Positions 48,072-56,368 of a DNA stretch of 64,000 bases are shown piece by piece. Origin of the DNA: Streptomyces novaecaesareae. Lineage in GTDB: Bacteria; Actinomycetota; Actinomycetes; Streptomycetales; Streptomycetaceae. Under the pieces are notes generated by a model. That model searched no databases. It was not told where the DNA came from and saw nothing but the letters and a program-made list of their open reading frames with translations. The stretch's first letter is position 1; each line of letters starts with the position of its first letter. The position numbers and the translations under genes were made by a program. The stretch is from contig NZ_JNWQ01000028.1 in assembly GCF_000716875.1 (NCBI RefSeq), positions 1 to 64,000 of the forward strand. Reading direction: 5' to 3'.

Positions 48072-48983
48072 ATGCGTGCCCAGTTCGTCCTGTCGGAGAT
48101 CGGTGTGGGTCTCCGACGCAACCTGACGATGACCATCGCGGTCGTCGTCAGTGTCGCGCTCTCCCTCGCCCTCGCCGGTTCCTCGCTCCTGGTCCGCGAC
48201 CAGGTGAACTCCATGAAGGGGTACTGGTACGACAAGGTCGAGGTGAGCATCTACTTCTGCACCAAGGCGGATGCCCGCAACTCGCCCCAGTGCGACAAGG
48301 GCGCGGCCACCGACCAGCAGGTCCAGGACATCAAGGACCAGCTGGACAAGATGAGCTCGGTGGTCCAGTCGTCCACCTACGAGAGCTCCCCCGAGGCGTA
48401 CAAGCACTGGAAGGAGATGAACCCGGACAACCCGCTCATCTCCGTCCTGGGCCCGGACGCCATGCCGCAGTCCTGGCGGGTCAAGCTCAACGACCCGACC
48501 AAGTACGACGTGATCCAGAGCGCCTTCGCCGGGAAGCCCGGCGTGAAGTCGGTCGAGGACCAGCGGAAGATCCTGGAGAACCTGTTCGGCCTGCTCAACG
48601 GCCTGCAGACGGCGGCGTTCGTGATCATGGTGCTGATGCTCTTCGTCGCCCTGCTGCTGATCGTCAACACCGTCCGGGTGTCGGCGTTCAGCAGGCGGCG
48701 CGAGACCGGCATCATGCGCTTGGTCGGTGCCTCGAACTTCTACGTCCAGATGCCCTTCATCGCCGAGGCCGCGTTCGCCGCGCTGCTCGGCGCGGCGATG
48801 GCCTCCGGACTGCTGGTCGCCGGGCACTTCTTCGTCCAGAACTGGCTGGCCGACCGGGTGCAGTTCATCCACTTCATCGGCCTCGGCTCGGTGCTCGCGG
48901 TGATACCGCTGCTGGTCGTGGTGGGTATGGGCATGGCCGGCATCGCGGCGTTCTTCACGCTGCGCAAGTACCTCAAGGTCTGA
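48072..48983 (+). CDS. ftsX: FtsX, cell-division permease-like protein
   Basis: 303 residues. A transmembrane helix near 20-40 (MTIAVVVSVALSLALAGSSLLV) is followed by an extracytoplasmic domain of about 130 residues (VEVSIYFCTKADARN with two Cys, PDNPLISVLGPDAMPQSWRVKL), then three more transmembrane helices (for example TAAFVIMVLMLFVALLLIV) and the conserved VSAFSRRRETGIMRLVGASNFYVQMPF. Membrane partner of FtsE; the loop would contact a peptidoglycan hydrolase. Confidence 0.96.
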   Translation: MRAQFVLSEIGVGLRRNLTMTIAVVVSVALSLALAGSSLLVRDQVNSMKGYWYDKVEVSIYFCTKADARNSPQCDKGAATDQQVQDIKDQLDKMSSVVQSSTYESSPEAYKHWKEMNPDNPLISVLGPDAMPQSWRVKLNDPTKYDVIQSAFAGKPGVKSVEDQRKILENLFGLLNGLQTAAFVIMVLMLFVALLLIVNTVRVSAFSRRRETGIMRLVGASNFYVQMPFIAEAAFAALLGAAMASGLLVAGHFFVQNWLADRVQFIHFIGLGSVLAVIPLLVVVGMGMAGIAAFFTLRKYLKV

Positions 48984-49096
48984 CCCCCGGACGCCTCGGC
49001 GGCCCCGGACGGCACTGCGCCGTCCGGGGCCGCCGGCGTTTCGCGGTCCGCCGTTCCGGCCCGCCGGGCGCGGGGCGGTGTCTACACTCCGTTGCC

Positions 49097-50236
49097 ATGC
49101 TGCAAACTCCGCGCGGGGCACGTCAGGTGGCCGCCCTCAGCCTGGTGTTCGGCGCCGTGCTGCTGGCCGGCGCGGCCACCGGCGCCTGGGGTGACCCGGG
49201 CGTCCCTCCGCCGCGCCCCTCCGCGGACGCCGCCCGGGCGGCGGGCGGCGCGCTCCCGGCGGACCCGGCCGGCACCGCGCTGTCCGAGCAGCAGGCCGAG
49301 CACCTGCTCGGCGCCAACGGCGACCGCTGGGGCGCGTACTACAGCGCGCAGGAGTACGCCGAGTTCAGCCAGGGCCTGGACGGCCGCTACCTCGGCGTCG
49401 GCCTCTCGGTCGGCCGCGGCGAGGACGGTGTCACCGAGGTCTCCCAGGTCTCGCCCGACGGCCCGGCCGCCGCGGCCGGGATCGCCGCCGGCGACCGGCT
49501 GCTGCGGGTCGGCCGGGACCAGGCCGACCACCTGCCGGTCACCGAGGTGGTCGCGCGGCTGCGCGGCCGGGGCGACGAGCGCAGGGCCGGCACCGAAGTC
49601 ACCCTGGAGGTCCGGCGCGGCGAGGGCGAGGTGCGCGTACTGCGGCTGCGGCGCGCCCTGCTGGACAGCCAGCAGGTGGTCGCGGAGCGCCTGGACGGGG
49701 GCGTGCTGAGGGTCACCGTGCGGGCCTTCACCAGCGGCGTGGCCGACCGGGTGCGCGCCGTGCTGCGCGCCCCGCACACCGGCGTGGTGCTCGATCTGCG
49801 CGGCAACTCCGGGGGGTTGGTCGACGAGGCGGCCGGCACCGCCGGGATCTTCCTGGACGGCGGCCCGGTCGGCTCGTACCAGGAGCGCGGCGGGACGAGG
49901 GAGTTGACGGCCCCGCGCGGCGGCGACCAGCGCACCCCGCTGGTGGTGCTGGTGGACGGCGGCACGATGAGCGCCGCCGAACTCCTCGCCGGCGCCTTAC
50001 AGGACCGCAGCCGCGCCGTCGTGGTGGGCGCCCGGACCTTCGGCAAGGGCACCGTCCAGCAGCCCAGCCGGCTCGCCGACGGCGCGGTGCTGGAGATGAC
50101 CGTCGGCCGCTACTACACCCCGGCCGGCCGTTCCCCGGAGGGCACCGGCCTGGCCCCCGACGTCCCGGCGGCCACTGGTGAGGACGCCGACGCGCTCGCC
50201 CTGCGGGTGCTGGCCGGGCTCGGCACCCGCGCCTAA
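49097..50236 (+). CDS. S41 carboxy-terminal processing peptidase
   Basis: 379 residues. N-terminal signal peptide or anchor ([20 protein letters not shown]), a PDZ domain (about 95-165: [25 protein letters not shown]) and an S41 domain with catalytic Ser292 in [13 protein letters not shown] and Lys317 in [23 protein letters not shown] is also typical. It processes C-termini of exported proteins on the outer face of the membrane. It follows ftsX by 113 bp and precedes smpB, a conserved order in the group, but substrates are unknown. Confidence 0.93.
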   Translation: MLQTPRGARQVAALSLVFGAVLLAGAATGAWGDPGVPPPRPSADAARAAGGALPADPAGTALSEQQAEHLLGANGDRWGAYYSAQEYAEFSQGLDGRYLGVGLSVGRGEDGVTEVSQVSPDGPAAAAGIAAGDRLLRVGRDQADHLPVTEVVARLRGRGDERRAGTEVTLEVRRGEGEVRVLRLRRALLDSQQVVAERLDGGVLRVTVRAFTSGVADRVRAVLRAPHTGVVLDLRGNSGGLVDEAAGTAGIFLDGGPVGSYQERGGTRELTAPRGGDQRTPLVVLVDGGTMSAAELLAGALQDRSRAVVVGARTFGKGTVQQPSRLADGAVLEMTVGRYYTPAGRSPEGTGLAPDVPAATGEDADALALRVLAGLGTRA

Positions 50237-50280
50237 AGGAGCTGCCCCTCCGGGCCCGGAAGTGCGAGAATGACCGGGCT

Positions 50281-50757
50281 ATGGCAAAGGAAACCGGACA
50301 GAAGCTGATCGCGCAGAACAAGAAGGCGCGACACGAGTACATGATCCTCGACACCTACGAGTGCGGCCTCGTCCTCACCGGCACCGAGGTCAAGTCGCTG
50401 CGCGAGGGGCGGGCCAACCTGGTCGACGGCTACGCCTACATCCAGAACCACGAGGCGTGGATCGACAACGTCTTCATCCCCGAGTACACCCAGGGGACGT
50501 GGACCAACCACGCGGCCCGGCGCAAGCGCAAGCTGCTGCTGCACAAGCTGGAGATCCGCAAGATCGAGACCAAGGTCCGCGACGCGGGCCACACCCTGAT
50601 CCCGCTCTCGCTGTACTTCAAGGACGGCCGGGTGAAGCTGGAACTCGCGCTCGCCGTCGGCAAGAAGCTGTACGACAAGCGCCAGACGCTGCGCGAGAAG
50701 CAGGACACCCGCGAGACGGCACGCGCCGTGGCGGCCGCCCGACGGCGCCAGGGTTAA
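50281..50757 (+). CDS. smpB: SmpB, tmRNA-binding protein
   Basis: 158 residues. All family landmarks are present: [38 protein letters not shown] at the start, HEPRR-like [44 protein letters not shown], and a basic tail ([21 protein letters not shown]). It delivers tmRNA to stalled ribosomes. The ssrA gene begins 86 bp downstream, the usual pairing. Confidence 0.98.
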   Translation: MAKETGQKLIAQNKKARHEYMILDTYECGLVLTGTEVKSLREGRANLVDGYAYIQNHEAWIDNVFIPEYTQGTWTNHAARRKRKLLLHKLEIRKIETKVRDAGHTLIPLSLYFKDGRVKLELALAVGKKLYDKRQTLREKQDTRETARAVAAARRRQG

Positions 50758-50786
50758 TCCGCTGGACCCTCGCCCGTCGCCTCGCG

Positions 50787-50792
50787 TACTAT
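50787..50792 (+). promoter_or_regulatory. Candidate -10 element of ssrA
   Basis: TACTAT in CTCGCGTACTATGGCGC, a good SigA-type -10 in a GC-rich context, between smpB and ssrA. It implies a 5' extension of about 45 nt removed during tmRNA maturation. The matching -35 is not clear. Confidence 0.5.
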
Positions 50793-50843
50793 GGCGCAAG
50801 CAACACGGACGGTCATCGTCCGAGCTGTTTCTCAAAAAAACAT

Positions 50844-51225
50844 GGGGATGATCGGTTTCGACAGGGGATGTTGAAACAGGGGAAGCGAGCCGAGGAACGC
50901 GGCAATGATCTCGTAAACCATCTGTCGCAAAAAAATAATCGCCAACTCTAAGCGCGATTCCCAGCAGTTCGCTCTCGCTGCCTAATAAGCACCGATAGCG
51001 CTTGGGTGTCAGACCGGGGGGTTCCCGACCCGGACCCTGGCATAATCTAGGGAACTCAACCGTCCGCCCGGGCTGCGGGGGTGGATGGGAAATCAAACAG
51101 CAGCTGGGCCTGTTGGCGGCTTGTCCGTGTGACCGCCAGGGCCGAGAAAATCACAGCGGACTGCGCTCGGAGAAGCCCTGAATTAACTCCACTGGACCCG
51201 GGTTCGATTCCCGGCATCTCCACCA
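50844..51225 (+). ncRNA. ssrA: Transfer-messenger RNA (tmRNA)
   Basis: About 382 nt. The 5' end GGGGATGATCGGTTTCGAC and the 3' end GGTTCGATTCCCGGCATCTCCACCA pair as the tRNA-Ala-like acceptor stem (GGGGATG with CATCTCC, one G-U). The T-arm and encoded CCA are evident. The tag reading frame starts at the resume codon GCC at 50941 and reads ANSKRDSQQFALAA before TAA TAA at 50983-50988. The ALAA end is the standard degradation signal. Pseudoknot-like GC segments follow between 51000 and 51180. It works with SmpB, encoded just upstream. Confidence 0.97.
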
Positions 51226-51238
51226 CCCCATGTTCACA

Positions 51239-51277
51239 CCGAAGGCCGTCCACCGCTCCGCGGAGGGCGGCCTTCGG
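51239..51277 (+). terminator. ssrA terminator
   Basis: Stem CCGAAGGCCG (51239-51248) / CGGCCTTCGG (51268-51277) with an inner CCGC..GCGG pairing, followed by ATTTTGT. It is a rare T-rich intrinsic terminator for this genome, 13 nt after the tmRNA 3' end. Confidence 0.85.
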
Positions 51278-51376
51278 ATTTTGTACGTTCCGGTGCAGCG
51301 CCGTCCGGGGGTCGCGGCGTAGGATCATCCGTCCGCTCGTTTTCCGGAGCCGGATTCCGTCGCAACCACCGAGGCC

Positions 51377-53680
51377 ATGCAGAGCAACACGGACACCACC
51401 CCCGCCACCGACCACGAGACCGTCCGCGAGCGCGAGATCGCCGGTGAGCAGCAGCACCTCGACACCGTCTACCACCGGCTGGAGGAGAAGCTCGCCGAGG
51501 CCGAGTACATCCTGGAGGACGCCGCCAAGCGGGTCCAGGTCGGCACCCCCGGCGCCCTCGCCGAGCGTGACGCCCAGGTCTACCGGGCCGGCGCCCACCT
51601 CCAGCGGCTCAACAACGAGTTCGAGGACTTCCTCTTCGGCCGGATCGACCTCCAGCGGGCGGACGCCCCGGAGGAGCACGGCATCCCCTCGAACACCCCA
51701 CTCGACCCGGCCGACCCGGCCGTCGCCGAGACCCTCCACATCGGCCGCCTGGGCGTGCTGGACGCCGAGTACGGCCCGCTGGTGATCGACTGGCGCGCGC
51801 CCGCCGCCGCGCCGTTCTACCGCGCCACCCCGGTCGAGCCCGGCCGGGTCATCCGCCGCCGGGTGATCCGTTCCAAGGGCCGCAGGGTGATCGGCGTCGA
51901 GGACGACCTGCTGCGCCCCGACCTCACCCCGACCCTGGACGGCGAGGAGCTGGCCGTGGTCGGCGACGGCGCGCTGATGGCCTCGCTGGGCCGCGCCCGC
52001 AGCCACTCGATGCGTGACATCGTCTCCTCGATCCAGAAGGAGCAGGACGAGGTGATCCGCGCCGCCGCCGCGGGCGCCACCCTGGTCACCGGCGGCCCGG
52101 GCACCGGCAAGACCGCCGTCGCCCTGCACCGCGCCGCCTACCTGCTCTACCAGGACCGCCGGCGCTACGCCGGGGGCATCCTGGTGGTCTCGCCGACCCC
52201 GCTGCTGGTCTCCTACACCGAGGGCGTGCTGCCGGCGCTCGGGGAGGAGGGCCAGGTCGCCATCCGGGCCGTCGGCTCGCTGGTGGACGGCATGGAGGCG
52301 GGCACCTACGACACCCCCGAGGCGGCCCGGGTCAAGGGTTCGGCCCGGATGACGCAGCTGCTGCGCCGGGCCGCCCGCGCGGCCCTGGAGCTGGGCGCGC
52401 CGCAGGAGCTGAAGGTGGTCGCCCGCGGCGAGGTGCTGAAGCTCGACGCGGGCCGGCTGAAGGCCGTCCGCGGCAACGTGGTGGGCTCCGGCGGCACCCC
52501 GCTGAACCTGCTGCGCCCGCGCGCCCGCCGACTGCTGCTGGACGCCCTGTGGCAGGAGATCGTCAAGACCCTGCCGAAGCCGACCGACCACTACGCCCGC
52601 GAGCAGCGCCAGGAGGAGAAGGAGTCCTTCGACGAGTACGTCTCGGACGAGGCGTCGTTCCTGGACTTCCTGGACGCCTGGTGGCCGGCCCTGACCCCGC
52701 GCCGGGTGCTCGGCACGCTCAAGCAGCACCGCCACACCAACCGGATCGCGCGGCGGGCCGTCACCCCGGACGAGGCGAGGCTGCTGGCCGCCTCCTGGCG
52801 CCACCTGTCCCCGGCGGGCGAGGGCGCGCTGTCCGCGCACGACGTCGCGCTGGTGGACGAGCTGCAGGTGCTGCTCGGCGAGCCGGCCCGTCCGAAGGTC
52901 CGCGAGGTGGACGCGATGGACCTGCTGACCGGCCTGGACGAGGTCACCACCTTCGCCGACCGCAGCGCCCGTCAACGCGACCGCCAGCCGGTGGAGCGCA
53001 AGGAGTACGCCCACGTGATCGTGGACGAGGCGCAGGACCTCACCCCGATGCAGTGGCGGATGATCGGCCGCCGGGCCCGGATGGCCACCTGGACGATCGT
53101 CGGCGACCCCGCGCAGTCCTCCTGGCCGTTCCCGCAGGAGGCCCAGTCCGCGATGGACGAGGTGCTGTCCGGCAAGCCGCGCCGGCGCTTCACGCTGACC
53201 GTGAACTACCGCAACCCGGCCGAGATCGCCGAGGTCGCGGCCAAGGTGCTGGCGCTGGCCGCGCCGGGCACGCCCTCGCCGAGCGCGGTGCGCCACGTCG
53301 GTGTGGAGCCGCGCTTCGCGGCCGTCGCCGACCCCTCGCCGGAGGCCTTCGGCGGGGCCGCCCGGGCCGAGCTGGACCGGCTGCTGGGCGAGGTGGACGG
53401 CACGGTGGCGATCGTGGTGCCGATGGACCGCCGGGCCGAGGCGGCCGGCTGGGCCGAGGGCCTGGGCGAGCGCGTGGTGGTGCTGGGCAGCCTGGAGGCC
53501 AAGGGCCTGGAGTACGACGCGACCGTGGTGGCCGATCCGACCGGCATCGCCGGCGAGTCCGAGGCGGGCCTGCGGGTGCTGTACGTCGCGTTGACCCGGG
53601 CGACCCAGCGGCTGACGGTGCTGTCCGGCCCGGACGACCTGCCGGACTCGGCCGGCGTGCCCGCGCTGCTGCACGGCTGA
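51377..53680 (+). CDS. helD: HelD-type UvrD-like helicase (RNA polymerase recycling factor)
   Basis: 767 residues. A long N-terminal coiled-coil arm (VREREIAGEQQHLDTVYHRLEEKLAEAEYILEDAA) is followed by VIDWRAPAAAPFYRATPVEP, Walker A GGPGTGKTAVALHRAAYLLY, a large inserted region (about 310-520), motif II VDEAQDLTPMQWRM and late motifs VNYRNPAEIAEVA and VALTRATQRL. This is the layout of actinobacterial class II HelD, which pulls stalled RNA polymerase off DNA. Some class II members (HelR) give rifamycin tolerance and carry an upstream RAE palindrome; none is seen here. ATG 51377. Confidence 0.92.
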   Translation: MQSNTDTTPATDHETVREREIAGEQQHLDTVYHRLEEKLAEAEYILEDAAKRVQVGTPGALAERDAQVYRAGAHLQRLNNEFEDFLFGRIDLQRADAPEEHGIPSNTPLDPADPAVAETLHIGRLGVLDAEYGPLVIDWRAPAAAPFYRATPVEPGRVIRRRVIRSKGRRVIGVEDDLLRPDLTPTLDGEELAVVGDGALMASLGRARSHSMRDIVSSIQKEQDEVIRAAAAGATLVTGGPGTGKTAVALHRAAYLLYQDRRRYAGGILVVSPTPLLVSYTEGVLPALGEEGQVAIRAVGSLVDGMEAGTYDTPEAARVKGSARMTQLLRRAARAALELGAPQELKVVARGEVLKLDAGRLKAVRGNVVGSGGTPLNLLRPRARRLLLDALWQEIVKTLPKPTDHYAREQRQEEKESFDEYVSDEASFLDFLDAWWPALTPRRVLGTLKQHRHTNRIARRAVTPDEARLLAASWRHLSPAGEGALSAHDVALVDELQVLLGEPARPKVREVDAMDLLTGLDEVTTFADRSARQRDRQPVERKEYAHVIVDEAQDLTPMQWRMIGRRARMATWTIVGDPAQSSWPFPQEAQSAMDEVLSGKPRRRFTLTVNYRNPAEIAEVAAKVLALAAPGTPSPSAVRHVGVEPRFAAVADPSPEAFGGAARAELDRLLGEVDGTVAIVVPMDRRAEAAGWAEGLGERVVVLGSLEAKGLEYDATVVADPTGIAGESEAGLRVLYVALTRATQRLTVLSGPDDLPDSAGVPALLHG

Positions 53681-53694
53681 CGGACCGTACGGAA

Positions 53695-53726
53695 GAAGGC
53701 CCCCCACCGCTCGGTGAGGGGCCTTC
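53695..53726 (+). terminator. helD terminator
   Basis: GAAGGCCCCCCACCG (53695-53709) / CGGTGAGGGGCCTTC (53712-53726), 14 of 15 positions paired, 14 bp after the helD stop. The rest of the 53681-54030 gap holds the malic enzyme promoter region and a small TCCCTCGAAGGGA hairpin near 53774. Confidence 0.8.
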
Positions 53727-53938
53727 AGACGTTGATGACACCGACCCGCCATGCTCGCCTCGCGGCAAGTGGTCCCTCGAAGGGACGAAGGTTGGGCCCG
53801 GGGGCTTGGATCGAGCCGGTGTCCCGTCCAATGTAACGCATCGGCCCGGAGAGGCAAGGAGTGCGCGGCGGGAGCTCGGTCGGGTCGGCCGGGATTGTCG
53901 GATCCGCACACTCTATGAACGTTATTTCTGGCTATCCC

Positions 53939-53968
53939 TTGGAAGGTGCGACGATCGAGGTCTAGCAT
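53939..53968 (+). promoter_or_regulatory. Candidate promoter of the malic enzyme gene
   Basis: TTGGAA (53939-53944), an 18-bp spacer and TAGCAT (53963-53968), in a locally AT-richer stretch (CTATGAACGTTATTTCTGGC just upstream). It would start transcription near 53975, about 55 nt before the ATG. Confidence 0.5.
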
Positions 53969-53983
53969 GCGCAGGCGATGCCT

Positions 53984-53998
53984 TCAACAAAATGTTGA
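53984..53998. promoter_or_regulatory. Palindromic candidate operator downstream of the malic enzyme promoter
   Basis: TCAACA-AAA-TGTTGA, a perfect 6-bp inverted repeat with a 3-bp spacer. It lies at about +9 to +23 of the predicted transcript and upstream of the GAAGGAAG ribosome binding site. It is strikingly AT-rich for this genome and suits a dimeric regulator or a small leader hairpin. The regulator is unknown. Confidence 0.4.
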
Positions 53999-54030
53999 GC
54001 CTGCGGGACAGACGGAAGAAGGAAGCGTCG

Positions 54031-55503
54031 ATGGCGACGGTGCCCAGTGTCTCCAACTCGATCACGGTACGGCTGGAGGTCCCGGCCCGGGGCAACGCCG
54101 TCAGCGCGATCACCACGGCCGTGGAGTCCTCCGGCGGATCGGTGACCGGTCTCGACGTCACCGCCTCCGGCCTGGAGGCGCTGCGGATCGACGTCACGGT
54201 GGCGGCCTCCTCGGTCGCGCACGGCGAGGAGATCGTCGAGAAGCTGCGCGCGATCGACGGCGTGTCGATCGGCAAGGTCTCGGACCGCACCTTCCTGATG
54301 CACCTCGGCGGCAAGATCGAGATGTCGTCCAAGCTGCCGATCCGCAACCGTGACGACCTCAGCATGATCTACACCCCGGGTGTCGCCCGGGTCTGCCTGG
54401 CGATCGCGGAGAACCCCGAGGACGCCCGCCGGCTGACCATCAAGCGCAACAGCGTCGCCGTGGTCACCGACGGCTCGGCGGTGCTGGGGCTGGGCAACAT
54501 CGGCCCGGCGGCCGCGCTGCCGGTCATGGAGGGCAAGGCGGCCCTCTTCAAGCGCTTCGCGGGCATCGACGCCTGGCCGATCTGCCTGGACACCCAGGAC
54601 ACCGACGAGATCGTGGCCATCGTCAAGGCGATCGCCCCGGGCTTCGCCGGGATCAACCTGGAGGACATCTCCGCGCCGCGCTGCTTCGAGATCGAGGCCC
54701 GGCTGCGCGAGGCCCTGGACATCCCGGTCTTCCACGACGACCAGCACGGCACCGCGATCGTGGTGCTGGCCGCCCTCACCAACGCGCTGAAGGTGGTCGG
54801 CAAGGAGATCGGCGACATCCGCGTGGTGATGTCGGGCGCCGGCGCGGCCGGCACCGCGATCCTCAAGCTGCTGCTGGCCGCCGGCGTCCAGCACGCCACC
54901 GTGGCGGACGTGCGCGGCGTGGTCCACCAGGGCCGCGAGGACCTCAACGACAGCCTGCGCTGGATCGCCGAGCACACCAACCGCTCGGGCCGCACCGGCA
55001 GCCTCAAGGAGGCCGTGGCGGGCGCGGACGTCTTCATCGGCGTCTCGGCCCCGAACGTCCTGGATGGCGACGACCTGGCCACCATGGCCGCGGACGCGAT
55101 CGTCTTCGCGCTGGCCAACCCGGACCCGGAGGTCGACCCGGCCATCGCCCGGCAGACCGCCGCCGTGGTCGCCACCGGCCGCAGCGACTTCCCGAACCAG
55201 ATCAACAACGTGCTGGTCTTCCCGGGCGTCTTCCGCGGCCTGCTGGACGCCCAGAGCCGTACGGTCAACACCGAGATGATGATCGCCGCCGCCCGCGCGC
55301 TGGCCACCACCGTCGCCGACGACGAGCTGAACGCGAACTACATCATCCCGAGCGTCTTCCACAAGGACGTCGCCAAGACCGTCGCCGCCGCGGTGCGCGA
55401 GGCGGCCCTGGCCGGCGGCCAGGAGGCCCCCGCGCCGGCCCGCCCGACCCCGGGCATCGTCGGCACCCTCGACACCTCCGCCTTCCCCGTCGTCAAGCTC
55501 TGA
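54031..55503 (+). CDS. Malic enzyme with N-terminal ACT domain
   Basis: 490 residues. ATG 54031 follows GAAGGAAG; an in-frame ATG at 53992 would add 13 residues. An ACT-like domain (about 5-80: ITVRLEVPARGNAVSAITTAVESSGGSVTGLDV) precedes the catalytic core: YTPGVARVCLAIAENPEDA, GLGNIGPAAALPVMEGKAALFKRFAGIDAWPIC, metal site region FHDDQHGTAIVVLAAL, and the Rossmann motif VMSGAGAAGTAILKLLL. It decarboxylates malate to pyruvate. NAD or NADP preference cannot be read safely. The ACT domain implies allosteric control. Confidence 0.92.
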   Translation: MATVPSVSNSITVRLEVPARGNAVSAITTAVESSGGSVTGLDVTASGLEALRIDVTVAASSVAHGEEIVEKLRAIDGVSIGKVSDRTFLMHLGGKIEMSSKLPIRNRDDLSMIYTPGVARVCLAIAENPEDARRLTIKRNSVAVVTDGSAVLGLGNIGPAAALPVMEGKAALFKRFAGIDAWPICLDTQDTDEIVAIVKAIAPGFAGINLEDISAPRCFEIEARLREALDIPVFHDDQHGTAIVVLAALTNALKVVGKEIGDIRVVMSGAGAAGTAILKLLLAAGVQHATVADVRGVVHQGREDLNDSLRWIAEHTNRSGRTGSLKEAVAGADVFIGVSAPNVLDGDDLATMAADAIVFALANPDPEVDPAIARQTAAVVATGRSDFPNQINNVLVFPGVFRGLLDAQSRTVNTEMMIAAARALATTVADDELNANYIIPSVFHKDVAKTVAAAVREAALAGGQEAPAPARPTPGIVGTLDTSAFPVVKL

Positions 55504-56011
55504 CGATCGGCCCGGTGGACGTGTCGTCCGTCGCTCAAATGTGCGAATAGCGGTCATACCCGCCCAGCCCGCCCCGAACCCTTGCGACACAAGGGCGAGG
55601 GGCGTGTTTGGGCTTGTCAGTCCTAGGGCGTACGGTAGCCCTGCACGGGGCAGGCGTGTCCGACAAGTACGGAACGTCCCCCTGGTCTTCCGGCGAGTCG
55701 TCCCGACCGCCGTCCGCGCCCGGTCCGCCGGAGCCGACGGAGCGTCACACCTCCAACGGGCGGGCGATTTTCGGGTGGCCCGGCCGGGGCCCGATTGGCT
55801 TTCTCGGGGCCGGTCGGGGCAGGATTCGTATCCAGGCGGGCGGGCGGGCCTTCGAAGGCTCCGGCGCGCGGCATCGGGTACGGACCCGGCCTGCGACCAC
55901 GCATTGCCTGCATGAGCACAGTGTGCGGACCTGCGGCCCATCCGGGTGCCCCCCGGTGGGAGAACCGATGGGCCCCCGCACACCGCAAGCGAACAGACCA
56001 CAGGAGTACAC
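55504..56011 (+). promoter_or_regulatory. Long leader region of the HU gene
   Basis: 508 bp without a supported gene; several overlapping open frames exist but none has coding character. A candidate promoter is TTGGGC (55608-55613), 17 bp, TACGGT (55631-55636), which would leave a leader of about 370 nt. A small hairpin CCCTTG-CGACA-CAAGGG lies at 55579-55595. The last 20 bp hold the AGGAG ribosome binding site. Confidence 0.4.
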
Positions 56012-56293
56012 ATGAACCGCAGTGAGCTGGTGGCCGCGCTGTCCGAGCGCGCCGAGGTGACCCGCAAGGACGCCGACGCCGTTCTGGCCGCCTTCGCCGA
56101 GATCGTCGGCGAGGTCGTCGCCAAGGGCGACGAGAAGGTCACCATCCCCGGTTTCCTGACCTTCGAGCGCACCCACCGCGCTGCCCGCACCGCGCGCAAC
56201 CCGCAGACCGGCGAGCCGATCCAGATCGCGGCCGGCTACAGCGCCAAGGTGAGCGCCGGCTCCAAGCTGAAGGAAGCCGCCAAGGGCGCCTGA
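56012..56293 (+). CDS. hupA: HU-type nucleoid protein
   Basis: 93 residues, the standard short HU without the Lys-rich tail of HupS. MNRSELVAALSERAEVTRKDADAVLAAF forms the dimerisation helices. VTIPGFLTFERTHRAARTARNPQTGEPIQIAA is the beta-arm DNA-binding region with the RNPQTG tip. ATG 56012 follows CAGGAGTACAC. It bends and compacts DNA in vegetative cells. Confidence 0.96.
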   Translation: MNRSELVAALSERAEVTRKDADAVLAAFAEIVGEVVAKGDEKVTIPGFLTFERTHRAARTARNPQTGEPIQIAAGYSAKVSAGSKLKEAAKGA

Positions 56294-56310
56294 ACCACCC
56301 CTTGAACGCC

Positions 56311-56348
56311 CGAGAGGCCGGGCTCCCCGCGGGGAGCCCGGCCTCTCG
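56311..56348. terminator. Bidirectional terminator between hupA and murA
   Basis: Perfect 38-nt palindrome (19-nt arms beginning CGAGAGGCCGGGCTCCCCG) midway between the convergent hupA and murA stops. The central bases form the loop. Confidence 0.9.
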
Positions 56349-56368
56349 TCGTGTCAGGTGCCGACCGG

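Noticed and set aside
51226..51376. Rifamycin-associated element (RAE) upstream of helD, which would mark a HelR rifamycin-tolerance gene
   Set aside because: Only the ssrA terminator was found; no 19-bp GGGGCTTGCGGCAAGCCCC-like palindrome is present.
51056..53968. 970-codon minus-strand open frame opposite helD
   Set aside because: Shadow frame of helD that also crosses the tmRNA gene and terminators; no domain features.
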